Part shown: positions 8,832 to 18,463 of the stretch, in pieces
Position numbering within the stretch: the stretch's first letter is position 1
Layout: every line of letters begins with the position of its first letter
Assembly: GCF_004310865.1 (NCBI RefSeq)
Contig: NZ_SIXI01000001.1
Coordinates: 799,913-863,912, forward strand
DNA from: Aquabacterium lacunae
GTDB lineage: Bacteria > Pseudomonadota > Gammaproteobacteria > Burkholderiales > Burkholderiaceae_C
DNA: 64,000 bases
Direction of reading: 5' to 3'
The notes under the pieces: model-generated
What the model was told of the DNA's origin: nothing
Database searches by the model: none
What the model saw: the letters and a program-made list of their open reading frames with translations, nothing else
Translations under genes and position numbers: made by a program

Positions 8832-10023
8832 CCTGGTTGCGCCCGGCCACCACGGCGCGAGCCAGGGCTCGCTGGGCCCGTGCGATCAGCTGCTGAGGCG
8901 CACTGGCCGGGTCGGAAGGCACCGCAGTGCCCACCCCGATGGTGATGGTGATCGGCCCCAGCGACTGCGACGCCCGGTGCCCCTGCGCGCGCACCAGGTC
9001 GAACAGGCGGTCGGCCGCGACCATGGCCTCGATGTTCTCCACATCGGGCAGCACGGCCGCGAAGGTCTGCGCATCGAAACGCACCATCAGGTCCTTGGGG
9101 CGCACGCTGCTGGACAGCAACTGGGCCACCTCTCGCACACACTGGTCCATCGCGTGGCGGCTGGCCACCGTGGCGCCACCACGCAACTGGTCCACCTCGA
9201 TCAACAGCAAAGACACGGCCTGCGGCTCTTCCTGGGTGGTCCGCCACACCTGCCTCAGGTAGTCGTCCAGGGCCTGCCGGTTGCCCAGCCCGGTGAGGGC
9301 ATCGGTCTGAGACAGCAGCACCAGTTCATCACGGGCCGCCTGCAACTCGTCGAGCAACTGGTCTTCCTTGAGGTTGAGCAGGAAGCGCTGGCGCTCCTGA
9401 CGCTCCAGCGCAAAGTTGCAGGTCAGGGTGGACACAGCACTGAACCCCAGCATGCACACCAGCGGCACCACCAGTGGATTGCCGTGCTGGTCACGCATGA
9501 AGGTGGCCACGATGTGCATGCCCAGTACCGCCAGCGAGAACATCAGGGCAAGCCGAAAACGCACCCGCTGCAACAGGTTGCAGTACAGCAGCACGACGAT
9601 GAGGCCCGCGCTGTACAGGTAAGCATGCACACTCTGACTGATCAGAGACAGGAACAGCAGCGAGGCTGCGACTGCCAGCGAGGTGCTGACCACCAGCCAG
9701 TCGGCGGTCCACGACCCCAGGCGCGCAATCAGCGGCTGGCTGAAAAAATGGCTCATGAGGATGAGTGCCACACCCACGGGCGTGAACACCCCCAGACGGA
9801 TCGTGACGCCCGTCCAGAACACATCGGGCAGCAGCATCCAGTCGACCAGCACAAACAGGTTGTAGACCAGCAGCGCCAGCGCCGCGGTGCGTATGGCATA
9901 GCCAATGCGCCTGGGCACCTCATGGTCGAGGTAATGGCGTTCGAGGTCGTCGTCAAAGCCCAGCCGCCAGCGGGGCTGCACCAGGGCCTGGTCGACCGTC
10001 TTGAGCAGTGCCGTCTGGTTCAT
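8821..10023 (-). CDS. Membrane protein with degenerate GGDEF domain (first of tandem pair)
   Basis: 400 residues: five or six membrane helices (about 45-205), a short coiled linker, then a GGDEF-fold domain beginning SQTDALTGLGNRQALDDYL. The catalytic signature is lost: the segment that should read GGDEF reads RFDAQTFAAVLP, so diguanylate cyclase activity is very unlikely. The N-terminal QPRWRLGFDDDLERHYLD is shared in style with the upstream gene (QPAWRLRFEPELEATFES), so the two are paralogues. The ATG overlaps the upstream stop (ATGA). A signalling or scaffolding role, perhaps through c-di-GMP or GTP binding, is possible. Confidence 0.8.
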   Translation of the reverse strand: MNQTALLKTVDQALVQPRWRLGFDDDLERHYLDHEVPRRIGYAIRTAALALLVYNLFVLVDWMLLPDVFWTGVTIRLGVFTPVGVALILMSHFFSQPLIARLGSWTADWLVVSTSLAVAASLLFLSLISQSVHAYLYSAGLIVVLLYCNLLQRVRFRLALMFSLAVLGMHIVATFMRDQHGNPLVVPLVCMLGFSAVSTLTCNFALERQERQRFLLNLKEDQLLDELQAARDELVLLSQTDALTGLGNRQALDDYLRQVWRTTQEEPQAVSLLLIEVDQLRGGATVASRHAMDQCVREVAQLLSSSVRPKDLMVRFDAQTFAAVLPDVENIEAMVAADRLFDLVRAQGHRASQSLGPITITIGVGTAVPSDPASAPQQLIARAQRALARAVVAGRNQVSG

Positions 10024-11339
10024 GGGGCCGGCCTTTCCTGCCAGGACACCTGCATCCGGTCACCGCCCTGTCGTTTGGCGCCGGCCAAGGCATGACGGGC
10101 CATGGCGATCAGGGCCTCGGGCGTGTCGAACTCGGACACCTGAGGCAGGCAGGACACCCCAAGGCTCAGGCGCACCGGGTGCCTCAGTGCTTGATCTTCA
10201 TCGAGGTGGAGCATCCGGCTCGCCGCCAGGATCCGTTCCCCCACCACGCGGGCCGGCTCGGCCCCGGTGTGACCGAGCACCACCATGAACTCGTCATCGT
10301 CGGTGCGGGCCACGAAGTCATTGGGCCGACGCAGGCTGGCCTGAATGGCACGGGCCACCGCCTGCAGGCAGGCATCGCCATGTCGGGCGCCGTGGGCTGC
10401 GTTGTGATCGGCCAGGTGATCCACATCGATCAGCAGCACCGACACGGGGGCTTCGTCAACCAGCAGGCGGGCCCAAGTGCGCTCGAAATGCTTCTGGAAC
10501 TGGCGCTTGTTGGGCAACTGGGTCAGGGCGTCCACCCGTGCCATCGCCTCGATCTGCTGGATCGTGTCCTGCAGGTCCTGGCGGATCATGCCCTGCTTGA
10601 GCGTGAGCAGGTGATTGCGCCGGCTCTCCTTTTCAAGGTGGAACAAGGCATACACCACCATCACCGCAGAAGACAGCAGGATCAGAAAGACCGGCAACCC
10701 GATGGTCAGACTCTGCTCGGGCGCAGGCAACAGCAACTGGGCCGCGAAGGTCAGGCCCACGGTGCCCACGATCGTCCACAGGCCGGGCACCAGCCGCATG
10801 CGAAGGAAGGCGGCGGTGTACATGATGTGCATGGCACTGGCCACCAGGTACTCCTGGGCCAGCACACTGCCACTGGCCAGAACCAGACAGAGGTGCAGCA
10901 GCACCGCACTGATCGTGCCGACAGCCTGCAGTTTCTGCATGGCCATGGACGACATGACCATCTGGGAGGCCAGGTGGGCAAACAAGGCGTAAGGTGCCAT
11001 GCCCACCAGGCGCACCATCACGGCCATCCCCCACACGTCGGGGATCATGAAACGGTCGGCCAGGATCAGCAGCGCCATGGCAGGCGGCAACCACTGCGAG
11101 GCCCGCACAAACACTGCGCGGCGCTCGCCCAAGGTGGCCGATTCGAAAGTGGCCTCCAGCTCAGGTTCGAAACGCAAGCGCCAGGCCGGTTGCTCCAGCG
11201 CGCGGTCGATGTGCGCCCAGGGCGTGGCCACGCGCAGCGCCTCACCGCCTTGCGACAGGGGCATGGAGGGGTCATCTCCCCGGCCGGAAGAGGCGGAGGA
11301 CTGGAGCACACGGTCCAGAGATCGGGCGGGCGGGTTCAT
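10020..11339 (-). CDS. Membrane protein with altered GGDEF domain (second of tandem pair)
   Basis: 439 residues if translation begins at the ATG at 11339 (MNPPARSLDR); the frame is open further upstream and the start is not firmly fixed. Membrane helices at about 85-235 precede a GGDEF-fold domain starting ARVDALTQLPNKRQF. The signature reads DDDEF in place of GGDEF (ARTDDDEFMVVL), so the two glycines needed for GTP binding are aspartates and cyclase activity is doubtful. The ILLIDVDHLADHNAAHG segment with the metal-binding Asp is retained. Upstream of and translationally coupled to its paralogue. Confidence 0.78.
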   Translation of the reverse strand: MNPPARSLDRVLQSSASSGRGDDPSMPLSQGGEALRVATPWAHIDRALEQPAWRLRFEPELEATFESATLGERRAVFVRASQWLPPAMALLILADRFMIPDVWGMAVMVRLVGMAPYALFAHLASQMVMSSMAMQKLQAVGTISAVLLHLCLVLASGSVLAQEYLVASAMHIMYTAAFLRMRLVPGLWTIVGTVGLTFAAQLLLPAPEQSLTIGLPVFLILLSSAVMVVYALFHLEKESRRNHLLTLKQGMIRQDLQDTIQQIEAMARVDALTQLPNKRQFQKHFERTWARLLVDEAPVSVLLIDVDHLADHNAAHGARHGDACLQAVARAIQASLRRPNDFVARTDDDEFMVVLGHTGAEPARVVGERILAASRMLHLDEDQALRHPVRLSLGVSCLPQVSEFDTPEALIAMARHALAGAKRQGGDRMQVSWQERPAP

Positions 11340-11515
11340 GGGTGCACGGCGGTGTCTTCCCGGATCTTGCAACAAGGCCGACGCCATGACCAGAAGGGAA
11401 GTCCCCGTGCTGCAGTGCAGCGAACAAGGTGGGAAACACCGTTGAATTGTGCCCAACCCGATTTCCCGTCCCTTGATATAAAACTGATTCATGGCGCAGT
11501 ACAGGAGTGTCCACA

Positions 11516-12316
11516 GTGAAACGAACCCTTCGCTTCCTGCAGGGCATGGTCTGCAGAACCTTGGTCTTGGCAGGTCTGGCTGCGGCAGCGGCCATGGCAC
11601 CATCGGCCTCAGTGGCAGCAGGCGCTCGCTCGGTCACGATCGGAGCTGAAGACGACTGGCCTCCTTATTCGTTCCGCCACACCGATGGCAGCCTGCAGGG
11701 CATCACGCCTCGCCTGGTGCAGGCTGCCCTGAAACTCAGGGGCATCGAAGCGCGCTACGAAGTGCTGCCGTTTTCCCGCTGCATGCGCGACGCCATGGTC
11801 GGCCGTCTGGCCGCCTGCTTCAACGCCACCATCACCGCGGAGAACAAAGCCCCCTATCAGTGGCACCCAACCCCGCTGTTTGTTGAAGAACTCGGCATCT
11901 TCGCCCGCAAGGGTGCGGGCGCCCGCGCAGCCTCGGCCCAGGACCTCGAAGGGCAGATCGTGGGCATCACCCGGGGTTACACCTACCCCAGTGAGATGGT
12001 CAAGAACCCGCGCATCCGCATCGTCGAGGCAGCCTCGGACTTGCAACTCATGAAGCTGCTCCAGGCCGGACGGCTGCAGTTTGCGCTGCTCAACACCTTG
12101 CCGGCCTCCTGGCGCATCCAGCAGGAAGCCAGTTTGAAGGGGCAGATCGAGCGGGTGGGCGCCGTCAGTCAGGACGGGTTCTGGCTGGCGGTGTCACGCA
12201 AGCACCCACAGGGCAACGAACTCGTGCGCGAGATCGAAGCCGGGCTGCAACAGCTCAAGGCCAGTGGCGAGTACGACCGCCTGATGCAGAAGGCCCGACA
12301 GGAGCTGATCCGATGA
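11516..12316 (+). CDS. Periplasmic solute-binding protein (SBP family 3), coupled to hybrid kinase
   Basis: 266 residues from the GTG at 11516, chosen because AGGAG lies eight bases upstream; an in-frame GTG at 11507 is too close to that site. A signal peptide ends near SVAAGA. The binding-protein fold is shown by [38 protein letters not shown] and [12 protein letters not shown]. No ABC permease or ATPase is nearby. Instead the stop overlaps the ATG of the hybrid kinase (ATGA), so the protein probably delivers a ligand signal to that kinase or samples an amino-acid-like ligand for it. Confidence 0.82.
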   Translation: MKRTLRFLQGMVCRTLVLAGLAAAAAMAPSASVAAGARSVTIGAEDDWPPYSFRHTDGSLQGITPRLVQAALKLRGIEARYEVLPFSRCMRDAMVGRLAACFNATITAENKAPYQWHPTPLFVEELGIFARKGAGARAASAQDLEGQIVGITRGYTYPSEMVKNPRIRIVEAASDLQLMKLLQAGRLQFALLNTLPASWRIQQEASLKGQIERVGAVSQDGFWLAVSRKHPQGNELVREIEAGLQQLKASGEYDRLMQKARQELIR

Positions 12317-15039
12317 GCCTGCCCTATCGATCGCTTTCCAGGCAGCTGACCTGGCTGGTGGCAGCCGTTAGCCTGCTGGTGGCCCTGGTGTCGACCGCTT
12401 ACCGTGCCAACCAGGTCCATGAAGAGGCCATGGCCCACCTGGAAGCGACATTCCACACCATCGAAGTCAGCCATGTGCGCGCCTTGTCGGCCAGCGCCTG
12501 GTTGCTGGACGAAGCCCAGGCGCAGGAGCAACTCAGGGGCATCGCCGAGCTTCCACAGGTGAAGCAGGTGCAGATGACCGGCGACCTCAAGCTCCAGACC
12601 CAGGCAGAGCCCACACCGAACTCACGCTGGACACCCCCGGCCTGGATGGACATGCCCCGCGTGGTCAGTCGCAGTTATGTGCTCAGTCACCCAGCCGATG
12701 GCGCACCTCAGGCACGCACCGTCGGACGCCTGCAGGTCGATGTGTCATTGCAGGGCGTGTACGACAGCGTCATGAACATGCTGTGGGTCATCATGCTGGT
12801 CGAACTGGTGCGGACTGCGGTGCTGGGCCTGGCCCTGCTGTGGGTGGTGCAGCGCCTCATCACCCGGCCACTTCAACAGGTGGCAGACGCCTCGAACCGC
12901 CTGCAGATCGAAGACCTGCACACCCCATTGGTGCTCAATGGCCGGTCCACCCGCTCCCGCGACGAAATCGACGTGCTGGTCGAAGCCAGCAACAGCATGC
13001 GCCGCTCGATTGCCGAACAGATCGACCAGCGCGAGGACAGCGAGCGGCAACGCCAGGCCATGTCGCTGGAAAAGGAAGCCGCCCAACTGGCCAATGCGGC
13101 CAAAAGCGATTTCCTGGCCAGCATGAGCCACGAGATCCGCACCCCGATGAACGCCATCATCGGCATGTCGGAACTGACCCTGCGCACCCCCCTGGACAAC
13201 AAGCAGCGCAACTACATCCAGAAGGTTCGCCATTCGGCGCAGATCCTGCTGAGCCTGATCAACGACATCCTGGATTTCTCCAAGATTGAGGCGGGTCGGC
13301 TCGACCTGGAGCACACGCCCTTCGACCTCTACCACGAGCTGGAGGGGCTGCTTGACATCGTCAGCCTCAAAGCCGCCGATAAGCCGATCGAACTGATGCT
13401 GTCGGTGGGGCCCGACGTGCCACGCCACCTGATGGGCGACCCCCTGCGCCTGCACCAGATCCTGCTGAACCTGGGCAGCAATGCCGTGAAGTTCACGCGC
13501 TTCGGCGAAGTGGTGATCGGGGTGGAGCGACTGGCTCATGACGGGCACAGCAGCACCCTGCGCTTTTACGTGCGCGACACCGGCATAGGCCTGACCCAAG
13601 CCCAGAAGGCCAAGCTGTTCCAGCCCTTCACACAAGCAGATGCCTCGATCAGCCGCCAGTTCGGGGGGACCGGGCTGGGCCTGGTCATCAGCCAGCGACT
13701 GGTCAATCGCATGGGCGGCACGATCGACATCAACAGCGCCTACGGGGTTGGCAGCACCTTCTCCTTCGACCTGCGGCTGGAACACGCCCCCCAAAATGAG
13801 CTCCGCGAGGAGTCCATCGAGCAGACCGTGCCTCAGCGTGTGCTGGTGGTCGACGACAACAGCTCGGCCCGCCAGATCTTGGCCGACATGAGTCGCACCC
13901 TGGGGGCCGAAGTGGTGACTGCGGAGGACGGACAGAACGCGATCCGCCTGTTCGATGCGGCACTGCGCGCAGGCAAACCCTTCGACATGATCTTGCTGGA
14001 CTGGCAGATGCCCGGCATGGACGGCGCCGCCTGCGCACGCCTGATGCAAAGCCTGAGCCCCAACCCACCACAAGTGCTGATGGTTTCGGCACACCAGCGC
14101 GACGAGATCGAAGCGACTTTGGCACGTTCGAACACCCAGGTGCAGGCGTTTCTGAGCAAACCCGTCACGCACAGCGCCCTGCTGGAGGCCTTCCGGCAGG
14201 TGCGAGCACCAGCCCGGCCTCAGACAGGCAAGGCGCCCACTGAAGAAGTGGACACCGCTGAAGCCCGGCGCCACCTGCAGGGCCTGCGCGTTCTGGTGGC
14301 CGAAGACAACCCCATCAACCAGGAACTCATCAAGGCCATGCTGACCCGCGTGGGCGTGCTGGTGACCACGGCACAGGATGGCGAGCAGGCCCTGAGGGCG
14401 CTGCAATCGGCCGAATTCGACGCCGTGCTGATGGACTGCCAAATGCCCGACATGGACGGTCATGAAGCCACACGGCGCATCCGCAAGCGATCTGACTGGG
14501 CCACGCTGCCCATCATCGCTGTGACTGCCAGCGCCATGCCAGGAGAGCGCGACAAGGCCCTGGCCTCAGGCATGAATGCCTACCTGATCAAACCACTGGC
14601 GATGGCCGACCTGTACCGCACCTTGCGCCAGGTTCTCGCATGTGAAGGAGCCCCGACAGCCGGAAGACTGGACACTGGCGCATTTCTGGCCGATAACGGT
14701 CTGGACACAACGGCCGGTTTGGCCCAGACCATGGGCAACCAAGCGCTGTACCAGCGGCTTCTGAAGCTGTTTGCACAACAGGAATCGGATTTCTGCCCGC
14801 GCTTTGACCAAGTGCTTCGACAAGGGCAGCCCCGAGAGGCACGCCGCATGTTGGGTAATTTGCGCACATCGGCCGGAGCGCTGGGCGCCCATCAGATCGT
14901 AGAGGCCTGCAACGAGCTGGACCGCTTGCTGTACCTGGGCGAGACAGGCTCCCGGCTGCAACCGGCACTGGACGGTCTGGCGAACGCTGTGTCGCACGCG
15001 GTGGCTGGCATCCGCCAGCTGGAGGGGTTTGAAGCCTGA
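12313..15039 (+). CDS. Unorthodox hybrid sensor histidine kinase with HPt domain lacking its His
   Basis: 908 residues. Two membrane helices (about 11-30 and 155-180) bracket a periplasmic domain, followed by HAMP, a coiled coil, HisKA (His273 in [14 protein letters not shown]), an HATPase domain with DTGIG and GGTGLGL, REC1 (Asp563 in LLDWQMPG), REC2 (Asp708 in LMDCQMPD) and a C-terminal HPt-like domain (about 790-905). In the HPt helix the phospho-accepting histidine is replaced: the segment reads [16 protein letters not shown], with Gly848 where His is expected. Phosphotransfer beyond REC2 therefore probably uses another HPt protein. Translationally coupled to the preceding binding protein, a likely sensory partner; no output regulator is adjacent. 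Confidence 0.9.
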   Translation: MSLPYRSLSRQLTWLVAAVSLLVALVSTAYRANQVHEEAMAHLEATFHTIEVSHVRALSASAWLLDEAQAQEQLRGIAELPQVKQVQMTGDLKLQTQAEPTPNSRWTPPAWMDMPRVVSRSYVLSHPADGAPQARTVGRLQVDVSLQGVYDSVMNMLWVIMLVELVRTAVLGLALLWVVQRLITRPLQQVADASNRLQIEDLHTPLVLNGRSTRSRDEIDVLVEASNSMRRSIAEQIDQREDSERQRQAMSLEKEAAQLANAAKSDFLASMSHEIRTPMNAIIGMSELTLRTPLDNKQRNYIQKVRHSAQILLSLINDILDFSKIEAGRLDLEHTPFDLYHELEGLLDIVSLKAADKPIELMLSVGPDVPRHLMGDPLRLHQILLNLGSNAVKFTRFGEVVIGVERLAHDGHSSTLRFYVRDTGIGLTQAQKAKLFQPFTQADASISRQFGGTGLGLVISQRLVNRMGGTIDINSAYGVGSTFSFDLRLEHAPQNELREESIEQTVPQRVLVVDDNSSARQILADMSRTLGAEVVTAEDGQNAIRLFDAALRAGKPFDMILLDWQMPGMDGAACARLMQSLSPNPPQVLMVSAHQRDEIEATLARSNTQVQAFLSKPVTHSALLEAFRQVRAPARPQTGKAPTEEVDTAEARRHLQGLRVLVAEDNPINQELIKAMLTRVGVLVTTAQDGEQALRALQSAEFDAVLMDCQMPDMDGHEATRRIRKRSDWATLPIIAVTASAMPGERDKALASGMNAYLIKPLAMADLYRTLRQVLACEGAPTAGRLDTGAFLADNGLDTTAGLAQTMGNQALYQRLLKLFAQQESDFCPRFDQVLRQGQPREARRMLGNLRTSAGALGAHQIVEACNELDRLLYLGETGSRLQPALDGLANAVSHAVAGIRQLEGFEA

Positions 15040-15199
15040 GCAGGGCTTGCCCCACCCCCAATTGGGGGGTGGGTGACCGCAAAACCCGAACTAACCCTGA
15101 GGAAATCGCGACTTCAATCACGCCTCCTAGGCGAGACCCTGAGTCGACCGCCTCGGGCACGCCGATAAAGTTGCACCAAAGCCTTCCAAGGTAGTCACA
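15040..15199 (+). other. 160-base gap with GC hairpin, leader of the WecG-type gene
   Basis: A strong stem CCCACCCCC / GGGGGTGGG around AATT lies at 15051-15073 just after the kinase stop, without a T run. Further on, GCCTCCTAGGC near 15122 is self-complementary. The AAGGT at about 15188-15192 serves as ribosome site for the GTG at 15200. No known riboswitch consensus could be fitted. Confidence 0.45.
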
Positions 15200-16000
15200 G
15201 TGAAGCCTTCCAACTACAGCCTGTACCTCCAGACCGTTCGCCAACGAGCACGTCGCTCGGGTGCGACCGTTCTGTCGAGTTTCATCGATGCGGTGGATTG
15301 GGACCAAGCCCTGGCCCGTCTGGCCACGTGGGCTCGCTTGCGCGAATCGCGCTATGTGTGCCTGTGCAATGTGCACTCGGTGGTCACGGCTGAACAGGAC
15401 CCAGCATTCCACGAAGTGATCGCTGGTGCCGACATGGCCCTGCCAGACGGCGCTCCAGTGGCCTGGAGCCTGCAGCAAAGCGGCTTTCCCGAACAGCAAC
15501 GCATCAACGGCCCTGACCTGATGTGGCGCTACATGCGCGTGGCCGAGGAGCTGGGGCAGTCGGTCTTTTTTTATGGCTCTTCGGAAGACACCCTTCGCCA
15601 ACTGCGCCAGGCCGTGGCCCGTCAGTTCCCCACGCTGCGGGTGGCCGGCATGATGTCGCCCCCTTTCCGCGAACTCAGCGCCGAAGAAGATCAGGCCCAT
15701 GTGGACGCCATCAACCGCTCGGGCGCCCATGTGGTGTTCGTCGGTCTGGGCTGTCCCAAGCAAGAGGTCTGGATGGCCCAGCACAAGGGCCGCGTGCAAG
15801 GCGTGATGCTGGGCGTGGGCGCAGCCTTCGACTACCACGCAGGCACCCTGCGCCGCGCCCCGGTGTGGATGCAGAACCATGGCCTGGAATGGGCCTACCG
15901 CCTGGCCAGCGAGCCGCGCCGCCTGTTCAAGCGCTACCTGGTCACCAACACCACCTTCGTGTGGAAGCAGGGCCTGAAGATGCTGCAAGGCCGGTTCTGA
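15200..16000 (+). CDS. WecG/TagA/CpsF family glycosyltransferase
   Basis: 266 residues, GTG start supported by AAGGT upstream. The GT26 family (N-acetylmannosaminuronyl- or N-acetylmannosaminyltransferase type) adds a sugar to an undecaprenyl-linked acceptor at the inner face of the membrane. Family motifs are evident: NVHSVVTAEQDP, GADMALPDGAPV, FFYGSSEDTL, VGLGCPKQEVWMAQH and GVGAAFDYHAGT. It ends just before a bidirectional terminator. It is separated by about 8 kb from the exopolysaccharide operon on the other strand, with which it may cooperate; the transferred sugar cannot be read from sequence. Confidence 0.93.
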   Translation: MKPSNYSLYLQTVRQRARRSGATVLSSFIDAVDWDQALARLATWARLRESRYVCLCNVHSVVTAEQDPAFHEVIAGADMALPDGAPVAWSLQQSGFPEQQRINGPDLMWRYMRVAEELGQSVFFYGSSEDTLRQLRQAVARQFPTLRVAGMMSPPFRELSAEEDQAHVDAINRSGAHVVFVGLGCPKQEVWMAQHKGRVQGVMLGVGAAFDYHAGTLRRAPVWMQNHGLEWAYRLASEPRRLFKRYLVTNTTFVWKQGLKMLQGRF

Positions 16001-16018
16001 GGCCGGCCCGACATGCCA

Positions 16019-16053
16019 CATGAAAAAAGCGCCTTACAGGCGCTTTTTTCATG
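16019..16053. terminator. Bidirectional intrinsic terminator
   Basis: GCGCCT-TAC-AGGCGC stem flanked by six A on the left and six T on the right, extending to a palindromic CATG at both ends. It sits between the convergent WecG-type gene (plus) and moeB (minus) and can serve both. Confidence 0.93.
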
Positions 16054-16070
16054 TCGGCAAGCGCATCAGC

Positions 16071-16826
16071 TCAGTGGGCCGAGCCACACACAGCGCAACC
16101 CGGCTGCCGCTTGAAACGCACCGCCGAGGTCTCGCCCGTGCGGCCATCGACCATCACCAGGCGGCCCAGCGCCGAGGCGGGCGTCAGGCCAGCCAGCTGG
16201 CGCAAGGCAGCACCCGCCTGCATCACCCCCACTTGCCCCACTGCCGGCGCAAACACGCCCATGGTGGCGCAGCGCACCTCGGGCGGCGCCTCATCAGGGG
16301 GGAACAGGCAGGCATAGCAGGGGCTGTCAGGCACGCGCGGGTCGAACACGGCCAGTTGCCCGTCCCAGCGCACGGCCGAGGCCAACACCAGGGGCTTGCC
16401 ATGGCGCACGCTGGCGCGGTTGAGCAGGTGCCGGGTCTCGAATCGGTCGGTGCAATCCAGCAGCAGGTCGGCCTGCGGCGCCCACGCGGCCAGCAGGGCG
16501 TCGTCGGCACGGGCGTGCACAGGCTGCACCTGAACTTCCGGGTTCAGGGCCCGCAGCGTGTCGTAGGCCGACGCCACCTTGGGCCGGCCGATGCCATCGG
16601 TGCGGTGCACGATCTGGCGCTGCAAGTTGGTGAGGTCGACCTCGTCGGGGTCGATCACCGTGAGGCGCCCCACACCCGCACTGGCCAGGTACATCAGGGC
16701 CGGGGCCCCCAGGCCTCCTGCCCCCACCACCAGCACGTGCGAATCGATCAACCGCTGCTGCAGGTCTTCCGACCATTCGTCGAGCAGCAGGTGGCGGCTG
16801 TACCGCAGCCGCTGCGCATCGTTCAC
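16071..16826 (-). CDS. moeB: MoeB/ThiF/HesA-type adenylyltransferase
   Basis: 251 residues, typical for MoeB without a rhodanese extension. It activates the C-terminal glycine of MoaD- or ThiS-like proteins by adenylation for molybdopterin or thiamine synthesis. Seen: the nucleotide loop VLVVGAGGLGAPALMYL, DPDEVDLTNLQRQ, DCTDRFETRHLLN, and zinc-binding CYAC and CAVCG pairs. The ATG overlaps the ctpA stop by four bases (ATGA). The ctpA-moeB pair is common in Burkholderiales, where it usually follows gpmA; here gpmA is about 31 kb away. Confidence 0.93.
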   Translation of the reverse strand: MNDAQRLRYSRHLLLDEWSEDLQQRLIDSHVLVVGAGGLGAPALMYLASAGVGRLTVIDPDEVDLTNLQRQIVHRTDGIGRPKVASAYDTLRALNPEVQVQPVHARADDALLAAWAPQADLLLDCTDRFETRHLLNRASVRHGKPLVLASAVRWDGQLAVFDPRVPDSPCYACLFPPDEAPPEVRCATMGVFAPAVGQVGVMQAGAALRQLAGLTPASALGRLVMVDGRTGETSAVRFKRQPGCAVCGSAH

Positions 16827-18325
16827 TTGCCGTCGGCCTTGGGCTTGTCGTCCTTGGCCTTTTCGTCCTTGCTGTCCTTGGCCTCGGCCTTCTCGTCCTT
16901 GCGCTCGGTCATGGTCTTGGAGGCCAGCACCGGCAGGCCCTTGAGCTGGTTCAGTGCCTGTTGCAGCTGGAAGTCTTCGGGGGAACCGAACTCGGGCAGA
17001 GGCTTGGGCTTGTCGTCCTTGTCCTTGGCTGCCTTTTCTTTTTCTTCCAGGCGCTTGATGGCTTCTTCGCGGGCCTTCTCGCGGGCAGCGTCCTTCGACT
17101 CGGGGCCCTGTCCGCTGGAGATGTGCTTCTCCAGGTCGGCTTCGCGCATGCGCAGGGCGCTGTAAAGATTGCCCTCGGCCGATTCGTCGATCATGACGTC
17201 GGGCACGATGCCCTTGGCCTGGATGCTGCGCCCATTGGGCGTGTAGTAGCGGGCTGTGGTGATCTTGAGGGCCGTGTCGGCCGTGAGCTGGCGCACGGTC
17301 TGCACCGAGCCCTTGCCGAAGGTCTGGGCGCCCATGATCACGGCGCGCTTGTGGTCCTGCAAGGCGCCCGAGACGATCTCGGAGGCCGAGGCCGAGCCCT
17401 CGTTGACCAGCACCACCACCGGCACGTTCTTGAGCGCGGCGGGCAGGCGGGCCAGCACGTCGCTGCCACTGCGGCGCGAGTAATCTTCAGGGCGGGCCAG
17501 GAACTTCTGCTTGCTTTCGGCCAGCTGGCCGTCGGTGGTCACCACCACCACGTCCTTGGGCAGGAAGGCCGCCGAAATGGCCACGGCACCGTCAAGCAAA
17601 CCGCCCGGGTCATTGCGCAGGTCGAGCACCAGACCCTTGACCTGGGGCTCATCAGCGTAGAGCTTGCTCACCTTGGTGACGAAGTCTTCCACGGTGCGGT
17701 CCTGGAACTGCGTGATGCGCACGTAGGCATAGCCCGGCTCGACCATCTTGGCGCGCACGCTCTGCACGCGGATCTCTTCGCGGATGATCGTGACGGGGAA
17801 GCTGCGGTTCTCGCTCTTGCGGAAAATGGTGAGCACGACCTTGGTGTTGGGCTCGCCGCGCATGCGCTTGACGGCCTGGTCCATGGTCAGCCCTTTGACG
17901 AAGGTGTCGTCGATCTTGGTGATCAGGTCACCGCTCTTGAGGCCCGCGCGAAACGCAGGCGAACCTTCGATGGGCGAGACGATCTTGACGAGGCCGTCTT
18001 CCATGCCGATCTCGATGCCCACGCCCACGAACTTGCCCGAGGTGCCTTCGCGGAATTCCTTGAAGGTGGTCTTGTCAAAATACTGGCTGTGCGGGTCAAG
18101 GCCCGCCACCATGCCGCCGATGGCGTCGCTGATGAGCTTCTTTTCGTCGACCGGTTCAACGTAATCGGTCTTGATCATGCCGAACACGGCGGCCAGCTGC
18201 TGCAGCTCTTCCAGAGGCAGTTGTGGCGTGGCGCTTCGCGCGGTGGCCTGAAACTGCAAGGTGGTCATGCCGCCGGCCAGGGCACCAATGGCCACCCAGC
18301 CCGCAATCTTCAATTTGGAGGTCAT
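16823..18325 (-). CDS. ctpA: S41 family C-terminal processing peptidase (CtpA/Prc)
   Basis: 500 residues from the ATG at 18325 (AAGGACA upstream). An N-terminal signal/anchor helix (about 7-25) is followed by a PDZ domain (GVGIEIGMEDGLVKIV, SPAFRAGLKSGDLITKID) and the S41 catalytic domain. The Ser of LVNEGSASASEIVSGAL and the Lys of FGKGSVQTV form the expected Ser-Lys dyad. The last about 100 residues are Lys/Glu/Asp-rich and low in complexity (EKEKAAKDKDDKPK and a similar tail), unlike the compact E. coli enzyme. Likely periplasmic, removing C-terminal peptides or degrading cell-wall-related proteins. Confidence 0.94.
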   Translation of the reverse strand: MTSKLKIAGWVAIGALAGGMTTLQFQATARSATPQLPLEELQQLAAVFGMIKTDYVEPVDEKKLISDAIGGMVAGLDPHSQYFDKTTFKEFREGTSGKFVGVGIEIGMEDGLVKIVSPIEGSPAFRAGLKSGDLITKIDDTFVKGLTMDQAVKRMRGEPNTKVVLTIFRKSENRSFPVTIIREEIRVQSVRAKMVEPGYAYVRITQFQDRTVEDFVTKVSKLYADEPQVKGLVLDLRNDPGGLLDGAVAISAAFLPKDVVVVTTDGQLAESKQKFLARPEDYSRRSGSDVLARLPAALKNVPVVVLVNEGSASASEIVSGALQDHKRAVIMGAQTFGKGSVQTVRQLTADTALKITTARYYTPNGRSIQAKGIVPDVMIDESAEGNLYSALRMREADLEKHISSGQGPESKDAAREKAREEAIKRLEEKEKAAKDKDDKPKPLPEFGSPEDFQLQQALNQLKGLPVLASKTMTERKDEKAEAKDSKDEKAKDDKPKADGK

Positions 18326-18384
18326 TGTCCTTGCCTCGGTCTGCTCAGCAATGTGCTTCCGACTGGAGCACGTGTGGATCTTGC

Positions 18385-18411
18385 AGTATAGGAGAGGGGA
18401 TGACAGCGCAA
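18385..18411 (-). promoter_or_regulatory. Candidate sigma-70 promoter of ctpA
   Basis: On the minus strand TTGCGC (18406-18411) and TATACT (18385-18390) are 15 bases apart; shifting the -35 by two bases gives a 17-base spacer with a poorer hexamer. The -10 is about 60 bases before the ctpA ATG. Confidence 0.45.
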
Positions 18412-18463
18412 GGGGCAATCTGGGCTGAAAACCCGCACAGATCGGGTGAAGTCGGGTGAACGC

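Noticed and set aside
12745..14463. Open frame of 572 codons on the minus strand within the hybrid kinase
   Set aside because: Antisense of conserved kinase and receiver domains; no domain signal of its own.
15074..15199. Possible riboswitch (c-di-GMP GEMM-like) upstream of the WecG-type gene
   Set aside because: A CAAAGCC-like piece is present, but the conserved upstream GEMM core and its paired stems cannot be drawn.
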